Assembly: GCA_024345305.1 (NCBI GenBank)
Contig: BRON01000016.1
Location: 186,001-250,000 of the forward strand
Direction: 5' to 3'
Source: Mrakia gelida
Taxonomy: Eukaryota; Basidiomycota; Tremellomycetes; Cystofilobasidiales; Mrakiaceae
Length of the DNA: 64,000 nucleotides
Part shown: piece by piece, positions 55,501 to 64,000 of the stretch
Position numbering within the stretch: position 1 is the stretch's first letter
How the letters are laid out: each line of letters opens with the position of its first letter
Notes under the pieces: model-generated
Told to the model about the DNA's origin: nothing
The model's input: the letters and a program-made list of their open reading frames with translations, nothing else
Databases searched by the model: none
Translations under genes and position numbers: made by a program

Positions 55501-57952
55501 GAGGGAGGGGAGAGGAGTCAGTTCGACGCGACGAAAACGAACGAACGAGCGAGAGGGAAGGGGAGAAGGAGGAGCCACTCACGTTATAAGTCTGGAATCC
55601 AACCAAGTTGGCTCCGAGCATTCCCTGAATGAGCTCTTCTCGCACTGCGACGGACGAAGAGGAGGGTTCAGCGAGAGTTCGAACGAGGAAGGGAGGACGA
55701 TGCGAGCACTCACTAGCAAGACACCTAAAGATCTCGGAACTAGGGAAAGCGATATGAAGGAAGAACCCGATGATGGACTTGGGGAGTTTGGCTCGAACCA
55801 TGGCTGGAACGAGGAGGAGATGGTAGTCGTTGATGAAGATCACGTCGCCTTCTTGGTACTGTGGTTTGGAAGCGAAGCGGGGAGTGAGGAGCAAGGCGAG
55901 AGGAAGCGACGAAAAAGAGCGACAAAGTGAAAGGGAAGGCGAAGGGAGAGGAAGACGGTGAGGAAGGAGGAGAAGGAAAGAAAGAGGAAGGTCAGAACGA
56001 ACGAAGAGCTCGAACGCGTCGAAACGAAACCGAGGGAAGAGCAGACTCACCGTCTCAACAATCCTCTCGGCAAAAGCCTCGTTGACCTTGACGTAATCCT
56101 CCCAGTTGGTGGTCTCGTCCTTCCTGACCGTCGAGTAATGGAACGTAGGCCAGAGGATCTGCTTGCAGAAGACGTCGTCTGTCGTCGAACGAGGAACGCG
56201 AGGTCAGCGCTGGCTCTCTCCCTTTCTCCCACCGTCCCTCCCTCCCCTCCTACCCACCCCACCCACACACTCACACCCGCCCACCTCCCACCCACCCCCA
56301 AATCAAAGGATAGTTAGGCTGAACTCACAATGTCCCTCAAAAACCCCATCCTCAACCCAAACGGCCTTACTCCTCTGCTCGCTCCAAAGCCTCTCCTCAA
56401 TCTCCCCCCTGACCTTCTCACTCACCCCGTCCGTCCTGTTCCCCAACGCTCCAATCCAAACCATCCCTTCCGTCTCCCCCTTCACCGCCTCCAGAGCGTT
56501 CTGCAACCCGATGTTTCCCTGGGGGTTTCGAGAGAGATGGAACGGGTGCGCTTGGGCTGAAGCAGCGGAGGAGCTGTCGTGGTTGTTGAACTGAGGGAGG
56601 GTGTGAGAGGAGGAGGATCGTCTTCGAGAGGAGGAGGAGCGGGAGGCTGAGCGGGTGGGTGGGAGAGGAGGGGCTTGACCTCCTTGGGAAGTAGAGGAAG
56701 GGGAGGCGGGTGGGAAAGAGTTGAAGGAGGTGGAGGTGGGGGAGGGTTGACCGGAGGGGGTGGTTCGGGAGGGAGTGGTAGGGATGATGGGACGAGGTCG
56801 AGTGTGCGGAGTGGTGGTCATGGATGGGAGAGCTGAGCTCGAAGGAGTGGTGTAGTGTTTTCGAGCTGAAGGGAGAGGGAGAGGAGCGTCCGAAGCGGCT
56901 GGAAGTCGTCCTCCTGGTCCTGATCCTGTCGAGCTCTTCCCTGTCCTCAAGACGGGTCGAGGAGGAGCGTCGTCGGTTCCCTTTCCTCCTCCTGATTTGG
57001 GAGTAGCCGATCCTGAACCTGCTGGGGAGGAGGTCTTGAGCTTGTTGGGAGGGTGAGCCATCTCTGAGGGGAGACCTCGAACGCCAAGTTGACCTTTCGC
57101 GTCCTTCGAGGGAGGAGCCGTAGGAGTCGTCGTTCGAGAGAGCGACGAGGAAGGAGGGGTAGCTGCCCCTTCTGCTGAGATGGTATCGTGCAAGGGACGT
57201 TCACCGTGAGCTGGGATTGAATGGTGGTTAACTGGTTGTTGTTGAGGGTGACGACCGGCCAGACCCGGGAGGGAGGGAGCGCCTTGAGGGAAGAAAGGGT
57301 TCGTTCCACTGTCCAGATCCGCTTTAGGAGTAGAGACAGGAGTACCAGCTCGAGACTTGTTCTTGTTCTAACATACGAGAGTGACGAAAAAGAGGAGAGG
57401 AAGTCAGTTGGAATCGCAGGGAAGGGTGAGAGAGTCGCGAGGTGGAGAAACATCCCATCCCTTCCGTTTCCCTCGAGCTCTCGCTCTCCTCCCTCCCTTC
57501 CCTCCTCTCCTTCTCGGTTCAAAACTCACCTGAAGATCGTCAATAATCGAGAGTCCCGTAGGCCTAGCGAAGGCTCCAGCGAGAGGAGTAACGTTCCCGC
57601 TACTGGTTCCTGTATGTTTCCTCGTTCCCAACGAAGGTCTCGCGTTTGAACCGAGCGGTCGTTCATCTCCTACGACCACGAGAGGAGGAGCGAGCGAAGT
57701 GGGAGGGATGGGGTTCTCCTCCTCAGAGATGGATTCACACTGCTCAGACAGAGCAGGAGAGGAAGGAACAGGGATGTCGAACTCTACTCCTGAAGGCAGG
57801 ACTGTGAAGAAGCGAACGTGGGTCAGAACGAAGAGGAGGGGGCGAGAAGGGAGGAGGTCGTCAAAGGTGATGGGGGCGAGGACGCTGAGCTCAAGATGGG
57901 AGAAGAAGGACTTACAGAGTGAAGCGACGATGATTCGATGAGATCCTATCAT
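52530..57952 (-). CDS. trehalose synthase complex regulatory subunit, Tps3/Tsl1-like
   Basis: Long multi-exon gene from ATG 57950-57952. The joined N-terminus reads MIGSHRIIVASLFLPSGVEF, closely like the IVASLFLPYQPQFELD start of yeast Tps3/Tsl1. A disordered Ser/Pro region of several hundred residues follows. The glycosyltransferase GT20 domain has GNIGLQNALEAVKGE, FCKQILWPTFHYSTV, DVIFINDYHLLLVPAMV, HIAFPSSEIFRCLA, LGANLVGFQTYN, KLIVARDKLDEVKGLKHKLL and FICTSLREGMNLT. The HAD phosphatase-like domain begins KRLLLLDLEGVLW and ends ...LVQG, stop 52530-52532. In active Tps2 phosphatases the nucleophile motif is DxDGT; here it is DLEGV, so the phosphatase is probably inactive and the protein structural or regulatory (inference). 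Confidence 0.88.
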
Positions 57953-58500
57953 TTCTTCAACAAACAGATCAAGAGGACGGCGAGAGATCTGGAGATCAGA
58001 ACGAAAGCAAGAGAGAGAGCGAGATCAGCTGGGAGGCACTTGAGGAAGGGAGGAGAGCAACAGCTCGGTCTACCGCCGGCACCTCTGCACCCAAATCCAC
58101 ACCTTCGACGGGATCAGGAAGCTGATTAGGAGATGGAGACGAACGCACTGAGTCTGATCCGAAGATGGAGATGGGGGAGGGTGAGAGGTAGGAAGAAGGT
58201 GAAGAGTGAAGGAGCGAAAAGAGAGCTCTGTTCCCCCTCCCTCCCCAGCTCCTCCCCTTCCGCATCGTCATCAAGCGCCCCAAACGTCCATATTTCGAAC
58301 CTCCTGAGCAAATTTGCAGGGTGAAGGGAGGTTCTGCAGAAGCTAATCGACCTACCAAGAAGGTTTCTTTCCCGCAACAATGAACAAGGAAGACGAGCGT
58401 CGCGGCAGCCCAACGTCGCTCGTTTCCGACGCGCCTCTCTCTTCTTTCCATCTCCTTCTCTTTCCCTCCCCTCCCGTCCAATTGTCAGATCTCATGCATC
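57953..58500. other. intergenic, promoter of Tps3/Tsl1-like gene
   Basis: Between the start of the trehalose subunit gene and the stop of the next minus-strand gene. No gene is convincing. Confidence 0.4.
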
Positions 58501-59744
58501 TCACACCGTAGTACCACTAGCCTGATCAAGCACCACCTCCCTCAAATCCCCATCCAACTCCTTCTCCCACCCCTCGTCGAACTCCGGCAGATCCTCGAAC
58601 CACAAGTCGCTGACACTCGCAGAATAAGGAGCGGCCATCTGAGAGCCGTAGACTACCATGGTGATCTGCGAGCGAACGGGTGGGTCAGTTCGGGGTAGAA
58701 GAGGTGTGAGAGAGAGGGGGTGGAAGAGCGAGGACGGGAGGGGAGGGGGAACGAACCATCGTGTGCGTCGCTGGTGGGGAGCGAAGACGCGCCTTGGCGT
58801 TGGAGTGGTCGTACATGTTTCGGAGACCCTCTGCCCATTGGGTCTGGTTGCCGTCGTTTTCGGAACCAACCGTCAGCTCGACCTCTGAACCCCAACCCAA
58901 CCCTCGAAGCAACGAAACGAGTCGAGAAACGCGAAACTCACATCCTCAAACTTCCTCGTCTCAGCACTTTCCAGAACAATCCGTCTCGGCTGATTCTTCA
59001 CCCAACTAGGATCCGCTTTCACGCTCAGCACCAGCACTTCGTCCCTCTGACTCACCCAAAGGCGAACGCACAAACGAGTCAGCGGAGAGACGCGATTCGT
59101 TCAAGCTCAACGAAGACGTCCGTTCATTCGAACTCACCAATCTCGCTCGATTCTCAGACAAATCAAGTCGGAAAGCACAACACGCAGCTCCTACGAGAGT
59201 GGACTCTCCGAGGGTGAGGACGATGGTTTGCATGTCTGGTGAACGAATGGGACGAAAACGAAACGAGTGAGCTGGAGCGAACAGAGAGGAGCGAGAGAAA
59301 GAGGGAGAGAGGGGTTGAGAGAGACGCACCCTTCATAGCGAGATACCCGATCTCCCCTGATTGGAAGGCTTTACAGATGGGTTTGTGTTCGGGCCAGTGC
59401 TGCGATGAAGAGGAAGAGGGAGGAAGGTGAGCTCGAGAAAGATGAACGAGCAGCGAAGGAGGAGATATGAAGGGTGAGCTCGAGCTCAACCCTCTTCCTT
59501 CGCTTCGTTCCCACCTTCCCCTTCCCGCCCCGTCCTCGGGCTTTCCCTTCAAACCAGAGCAGTGGTCTGCGATGAGGTGCGCGTGCGGACTCACGAGCGT
59601 CTGACACACAACCGAGCAGTAGGGAGAACGAGAGCATCCGGAGCAGACGAGACGTTTTCCGATGAGTTCGATGGAGCATTTCGCGCATGTTGACTTGATG
59701 TCGGATGGTTCGGAGGTTGAAGCTGAAGGGGCTGGGTCGGACAT
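58501..59744 (-). CDS. MYND zinc-finger protein of a second type
   Basis: Starts at ATG 59742-59744 with MSDPAPSASTSEPSDIKSTC. The finger is N-terminal and complete: CAKCSIELIGKRLVCSGC, then SPYCSVVCQT, then after an intron HWPEHKPICKAF, giving C-x2-C, C-x2-C, C-x3-C, H, C in canonical MYND spacing. The rest is split into short exons (DMQTIVLTLGESTLVGAACC, RDEVLVLSVKADPSW, IVLESAETRKFEDV, WAEGLRNMYDHSNAKARLR, ITMVVYGSQMAAPYSASVSD) and ends acidic (DLPEFDEGWEKELDGDLREV), stop 58501-58503. It differs from the C-terminal-finger family elsewhere in the window. Target unknown. Confidence 0.7.
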
Positions 59745-60071
59745 GGTGTAGGAGAGCAGAGAAAGGAGAAGGGTGAGTTTGGGTGAGAGGATGAGGGTCG
59801 GAGGAAGGGAGACGGAGGCAAGGAAGGAGGAAAGAAGTTGAGCTCGCGAGATTTCGAGGGAGCTTTCGTCGTCATGGCACTGCCAGAGCGGCGAGCATTT
59901 ATTTAGTCCTCGTTCGCGGTCGAGGTCTTTCCGAAGAGACGAAAGTACTGCCAGGTTGATTGAGCCAAATGATCTATCTATCTACACTCCTCCTCCCATC
60001 ACAAAAAGCAAGCGAAACCGAAGACCTCGCTCGTCGAACGAGCGTCTCCCCTCCCTCCGAACCAGCTCCCT
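59745..60071. other. intergenic, upstream of MYND gene
   Basis: Tandem minus-strand gap holding the leader of the MYND protein and the 3' end of the MICOS gene. Nothing else seen. Confidence 0.4.
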
Positions 60072-61729
60072 CTACACGAGCTTCTTGTACCCACTAACAA
60101 GCTTCACCTCCTCGACCTTCTTCCCATCCTTGTTGATCAACACCTCATCCACCTTCAACTCCTTGGACTCAGGCTTCTTCGCCTCGGCCTTCACTCTCTC
60201 CTCGACCCTCTCCACCTTCTTCTCAATCGCCTGCTCCGCCTCCTTCACCAACTCCTTCCCCTCCCTCAGCTTCTCCAACCCAGCAGCCTTAGCCTCAGCA
60301 GCTCTCTCCTCCGCACTCCCAAGAACCTCCTGCCCCTTCCTCTCGAGCACCTCCAACCCCTTCGCGGCAACCTGATCGACCTTCTCCTTCGTCGACAGAG
60401 GTCCGCCAACCTGCTTGTAGACGGGGACGGAGAGGACCTCGGTAGGGTGGGAGTTGGAAGTAGTGTTGCTGACGACGGTGTTGGTTCCAGGGATGACCTG
60501 CTTCGACGAGTGTTGATCGTACAAAGGAACGGTCACCTCCCTTCCTGCCTCCCTGCTCACAACGATCTGATGCTCCGGCCTAGAGGACGACGACGACGAC
60601 GAAGCCTGGTTCCTCCAAGCCTGAGCGAGTTGAAGACCCGACTTGTCCTCGAGGGTCTGAACGCCAGCTCCGAGGTGCTTTCCGAGCGAGAGCTTGGTCT
60701 CCTGGAGCCAGTCGCGGGTGTCTTCGGTTTTGTCGAGGAGGGAGGAGCGGTATTCCGAGAGGGTTTTGTGGAGTTCGGGAGCGTAGTGGGCGGTTTGGGT
60801 GGAGATTTCGGTGGAGAGGTTGGAGGAGAGTTTGGGGAGGAAGGTTGGGAGGGCGATGAGGAAGATGGTGGGAGGGAGGAGGAATCGAGTCGTGATGATT
60901 CCTGAGGGAGCGTTTGAAGGCGAACGAGAGCGAGAAGAGGTCAGGGATGGTTCGGGAATGGTAGGGAGGGATGACTGGCAGGATTTTGGAGGTGGGAGGA
61001 GGATGTAGACTCACGGTTTCGAGCGATGATGGATCCAGAAAGAGTCGAGACGAGAACCCAAAGGAGTCCGGGGTTCAGAGGCTCGTCCTTAGGGATCAGG
61101 CTGTCGACCTTGTCTGGAAAAAGGGAGAGACAAAGAGGGTCATATCAGCTCTCGCTAGCATACGCGTCCAAAACCGAGACCTTAAGATGAGGAGAAGGAG
61201 GAAGGGAGCTCACTGACGACCTTTCGCTCTCCAGAGACGACCCTGCTCACGACGGCCTGAGTCCTCTCTCGGATGTCCTGGATGACGGAGGTGGTAGCTT
61301 CTCGACCAGCAGCGATGTGGGAGTTCAAAGCTGAGGATTCCTCGACGAGGATGATCTGAGGTTGAGCCTGAGGGTAGATGGGAAGCTGAGGGAGAGCGAA
61401 ACGGAAGGATCGGAAGAAAAGGTCAGCTCCTTCGCTCGTTTCTCTTTCGGGAGCTCCTCCCATCCCTCCCATCGAGTCCAAGCGCGCTCTCGAAGATACA
61501 TAAACGAAGCTCAAGGTATGGAGGACCTACCCTTTCCCTTTTGAGCTCTCCTTCGAGCATGATAGGCTGAGGACGCGAGACGACGAATCCTCCGAGAGCG
61601 ATGGAGCCAACAGCCAGAGGAGCAACCTGGGATCGATCCAGACGAAGAACGAAGCAAGATATCAGCATGGGTGTGTTCGCAGGGAGGAGGAGGTTACGAT
61701 GAGCTCACCTTGGATACCAGAGAGTTCAT
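60072..61729 (-). CDS. MICOS subunit Mic26/Mic27 (apolipoprotein O family)
   Basis: Inner-membrane component of the cristae-junction complex. Exon 1 encodes MNSLVSK (ATG 61727-61729), followed by VAPLAVGSIALGGFVVSRPQ, a short hydrophobic presequence. Then LPIYPQAQPQIILVEESSAL, the conserved start of the ApoO domain, and the helix VIQDIRERTQAVVSRVV. Then PGLLWVLVSTLSGSIIARN and TRFLLPPTIFLIALPTFLP, the two membrane segments of the family, and FLPKLSSNLSTEISTQT. Unusually, about 190 further residues follow in the last exon: a Ser run, then an Ala/Glu/Lys-rich region (EERAAEAKAAGLEKLREGKE) reminiscent of LEA-type amphipathic helices. Stop 60072-60074. Divergent from the molybdopterin synthase gene. 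Confidence 0.82.
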
Positions 61730-62013
61730 GAGAGAAAGGGAAGGTTGGCTGAGAAGATGGCCGTTTGAAGCTCCCTTCCCTCGTTCCGAAAGCTCGTCCT
61801 CTCTCTCCTCCTCTTCGCGAGTTGATCCCGAACGACGTCAAGCCTCAATCCCACCTTTTTACTGGTCTCACTCAAACGTGAGTTTCAAACCACTGGGATT
61901 GGTGCTGGATCGAGCTGACCTTTTTTTCTGCCCTTATCGCGGCTCAACCGACCCTGCAGCGCTCCTTCCCTCTCTCACTCAACCTCCTCCCCCTCCTCAG
62001 CTCGCCCGTCGTC
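61730..62013. promoter_or_regulatory. shared promoter of Mic26/27 and MoaE-type gene
   Basis: 284 bases between opposite start codons. On the plus strand a GTGAGT at about 61877, GCTGACC at about 61914 and a CTGCAG at about 61960 suggest a 5'-UTR intron of the molybdopterin synthase gene. Confidence 0.4.
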
Positions 62014-62805
62014 ATGCTGTCCTCCATCGCCTTCGACCCTCCTCCTTCTCGTCCAGAACCAGAAATCTACACTTCAACCACTCCAGAAGGAGACGTCGCT
62101 TGCATCACCTCGGAGACTCTCGACGAAGCTGCCATCTTAAACTCGGTCAAGGACTCCAAAGCAGGAGGCATCTGCGTCTTCGCTGGGACGACGAGGGATA
62201 CGTTTCAAGGTTAGCTCGGCTTCTCTTCTCTTGATCTGATACTTCTACGACTGACTACCGTCGAAGGATCGCGTCTGAAAGCAAGACTGGAGCTCAGAGA
62301 CGGGCGAATCTCCTTCCAACCGAGCGAAAGCTGACCTCCGCCCCCTCCTCCCCTCCCACCTCTCACAGACAAACAAGTCTCCCACCTCTCCTACACCTCT
62401 TACTCCCCCCTCGCTCTCAAAACGATCATCTCCATCCTCTCCTCCACTCGACTAAAACACCCGACCCTCGTCCATCTCACCTGCCACCATCGTCTCGGCG
62501 TCGTCGATCCAGGTCAAACGAGCATCGTGATTGCTGTTTCCTCGCCTCACAGAAGAGAAGCGTTCGAGGCGTGCGAGTGGGTGCTCGAGGAGGTGAAGAG
62601 GAAGGTTCAGGTCTGGAAGAGGGAGGTTTACGTCGGTGGGGAGGTGCTGGACGAGGCGAGTGGGGGGAGGCAACCCGAGGGAGGGGTCGAAGGGAGGGAG
62701 AGCGAGAAGAAGGAGGAAGAGGGAGATGGGAAGTGGAAGGAGAACTTTCCGGGTGGGAAGTGGAGTGAGGAGGAGTTCAGGAAGGAGAAGGAGAAGTCGG
62801 GTTGA
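62014..62805 (+). CDS. molybdopterin synthase catalytic subunit (MoaE/MOCS2B)
   Basis: Two exons: 62014-62209 and 62369-62805. Large subunit of molybdopterin synthase, which with the MoaD-like sulphur carrier converts cyclic pyranopterin phosphate to molybdopterin. Motifs: AGGICVFAGTTRDTFQ (family G-x-x-x-x-F-x-G-x-x-R), VSHLSYTSYSPLALKTI, HRLGVVDPGQTSIVIAVSSP, HRREAFEACEWVLEEVK, and VWKREVYVGGE containing the Lys expected to contact substrate. A charged Glu/Lys/Gly-rich tail of about 50 residues follows, longer than in bacterial MoaE. Stop 62803-62805. Confidence 0.92.
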
Positions 62806-63477
62806 GCTTTGGACGGGAGTTGGGAGGTTGGAGGGAGGCGAGTCGCGTCGAGGTCAGTCTTCGCTTTCCAGCAACCGCGTTCGAGCTCGTTCCGTCTGAC
62901 TTTTGCCGTCAGACTTACCCGACCGCTCTCATCCTACCTTCCTATCAGAAAAACGAACCCCATTTTGCTTCGAAGACCTCAAAAGCATCGCGTCGGTCCT
63001 TCCTTTTCACGTCCGTTCAGTCCCTCCCCCTTCCTCCCTCCTCCTCGCCTGCCTTTTCGTTTCACTGACCAACCTCCCTTATCTTACAGGCCATCCATGA
63101 AGCTTCACGCTACCTTTACGATCTTTCTTCCTTGGCCGACGTTCGAACACACGAGTCGTCGAGCGGAATACCGACGTCGTTTTTTCGTGCGTCTTCGAAC
63201 ATCCCGTACAATCTCCCTTAGCCTTAGCTTGAGAATCAATCAATCGATGATGCTCTACGCTGCTGACTTGAAGATCTTCAGAAGGTGAGAGGGAGAAGGC
63301 GTGTCGAGGAAGGAAGATGCTCAACGTGCGCGTCGCACCTCTCTCTCGTCTCGTAATGCCTCGTCTCGCCTCGCTCGCTCCTCTTCTCCAACTCCGACTT
63401 CTCGCAGAATCTCTCGCGTTGTTCCCGCTGAGAATCATGAGACTTTAAGATCCCTATCTATCGCTCTCCGTCCCTCC
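62806..63477 (+). other. possible short spliced gene or decayed exons
   Basis: Plus-strand splice signals bracket two coding-like pieces: after the acceptor at about 62911, TYPTALILPSYQKNEPHFAS; after CTGACC...TTACAG (about 63090), AIHEASRYLYDLSSLADVRT and HESSSGIPTSFF to a GTGCGT donor. No start or stop can be fixed and I do not recognise the product. It lies between the MoaE-type gene and the oxidoreductase end. Confidence 0.3.
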
Positions 63478-64000
63478 TCACAGCCCAAACGCACCCCCCT
63501 CGTTCCCCTCTCCCTCCACCACCACTCCCTCACCCTCATCCTCCTTCCCAGCCTCCTTCCCAGGATTCTCTCCGTCAGGAAGCATCGGTTTGATTTCCCT
63601 CGCTCGCTTGAACCTCTCCGTCGTGATCTCGAACGAGCGAGGCAAGCGATCGTCCCACGTCCCTTGGTCTTTGATCTGTTGAGCGAGCGAACGCGTGCAG
63701 CAGAGGATTCGGGACATTCCTGTGAGGCGAGGAGAGAGATAAAGCCAAATTGAGTCAGAGAGGAGGTAGATAGGAGGTGAGTTGGGGGGGAGGAGGAAGG
63801 GAACCGACCGTGTCCGTGAAACGCGACGGCAGCCCAAAGTCCAGGCTTGTTGGGGACGGGACCGATGAGGGGGAGGATGTCTCGCGAGTAGCCCATGATT
63901 CCTATGAGAGCGGTCGAACAAGGCGAAACGACGTCAGTGTCGGAGAACGAGAGGGGAAACGGAACGAAGATAGGAAGCTCACCAGTCCAAGCTCGCGTCG
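63478..64000 (-). CDS. FAD-dependent oxidoreductase (DAO family), 3' end only
   Basis: The gene enters from beyond the right edge. The visible exons join as WTGIMGYSRDILPLIGPVPN, KPGLWAAVAFHGHG and MSRILCCTRSLAQQI, then WDDRLPRSFEITTERFKRAR and an acidic Gly-rich tail with stop 63478-63480. The pattern WTGIMGY...D-x-x-P-x-x-G...G-H-G-M-x-R is the C-terminal FAD-binding signature of D-amino-acid-oxidase-like (DAO) enz​ymes, which act on amines or amino acids. The substrate cannot be judged because the N-terminal Rossmann part is outside the window. Confidence 0.8.

Noticed and set aside
1..64000. CRISPR array, bacterial operon or prophage
   Set aside because: No regularly spaced repeats; spliced genes and a tRNA intron show eukaryotic nuclear DNA.

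Overview
The window is nuclear DNA of a basidiomycete fungus, most likely a red-yeast type Pucciniomycotina (Microbotryomycetes, the Rhodotorula/Sporobolomyces side). That placement is an inference from the architecture, not from a database match: GC-rich, C/G-ending codons; almost every gene split by many introns of roughly 50-100 bases with GTGAGT/GTTCGT donors, a GCTGAC(C) branch motif close to a CAG/TAG acceptor; and a gene set of DASH Ask1, monopolin Csm1/Pcs1, a Tps3/Tsl1-like trehalose subunit, Bub2 and L-rhamnonate dehydratase. Because the genes are heavily spliced, spans below run from start codon to stop codon and include introns.

Layout. 1-7.5 kb: MFSD1-like transporter (+), L-rhamnonate dehydratase LRA3 (+), F-box-like protein (-). 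7.7-20.5 kb: MYND-finger family copy A (+, damaged), Csm1/Pcs1 (-), NDUFA5 (-) divergent from ATP14 (+), DASH subunit ASK1 (+), MYND copy B (+). 20.9-26.5 kb: NDUFA6 (-), a spliced leader region, a large PPR-like protein (+). 26.9-35.5 kb: MYND copy C (-) split by a 4.9 kb Ty1/copia LTR retrotransposon, a MYND fragment D (+), MYND copy E (-). 36-49.2 kb: homeodomain protein (+), PDAP1-like protein (-), BUB2 (-), MYND fragment H (+), MYND copy F (-), CPD photolyase (+), glutathione S-transferase (+). 49.2-52.2 kb: tRNA-Leu(AAG) with intron, a MYND remnant, MYND copy G (-, nonsense codon). 52.5-64 kb: Tps3/Tsl1-like subunit (-), a second type of MYND protein (-), MICOS Mic26/27 (-) divergent from molybdopterin synthase large subunit (+), and the 3' end of a FAD-dependent oxidoreductase (-).

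Two themes stand out. First, a family of paralogous proteins with a variable helical body, a conserved YLP motif and a C-terminal MYND-like zinc finger occurs at least nine times here, as apparently intact, broken and fragmentary copies on both strands. I do not recognise this family beyond the MYND finger. Second, the retrotransposon inside copy C has LTRs that look identical and a perfect 5-base target duplication, so it inserted recently. Yet most of its gag and the protease active site are gone, replaced by a 207-base inverted copy of its own reverse transcriptase region, and its pol frame carries a stop codon. It was probably mobilised in trans.

The remaining genes are mainly housekeeping: mitochondrial respiration (NDUFA5, NDUFA6, ATP14, Mic26/27 and perhaps the PPR-like protein), chromosome segregation and mitotic exit (Csm1, Ask1, Bub2), DNA repair and small-molecule metabolism. 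They do not form one pathway or cluster.
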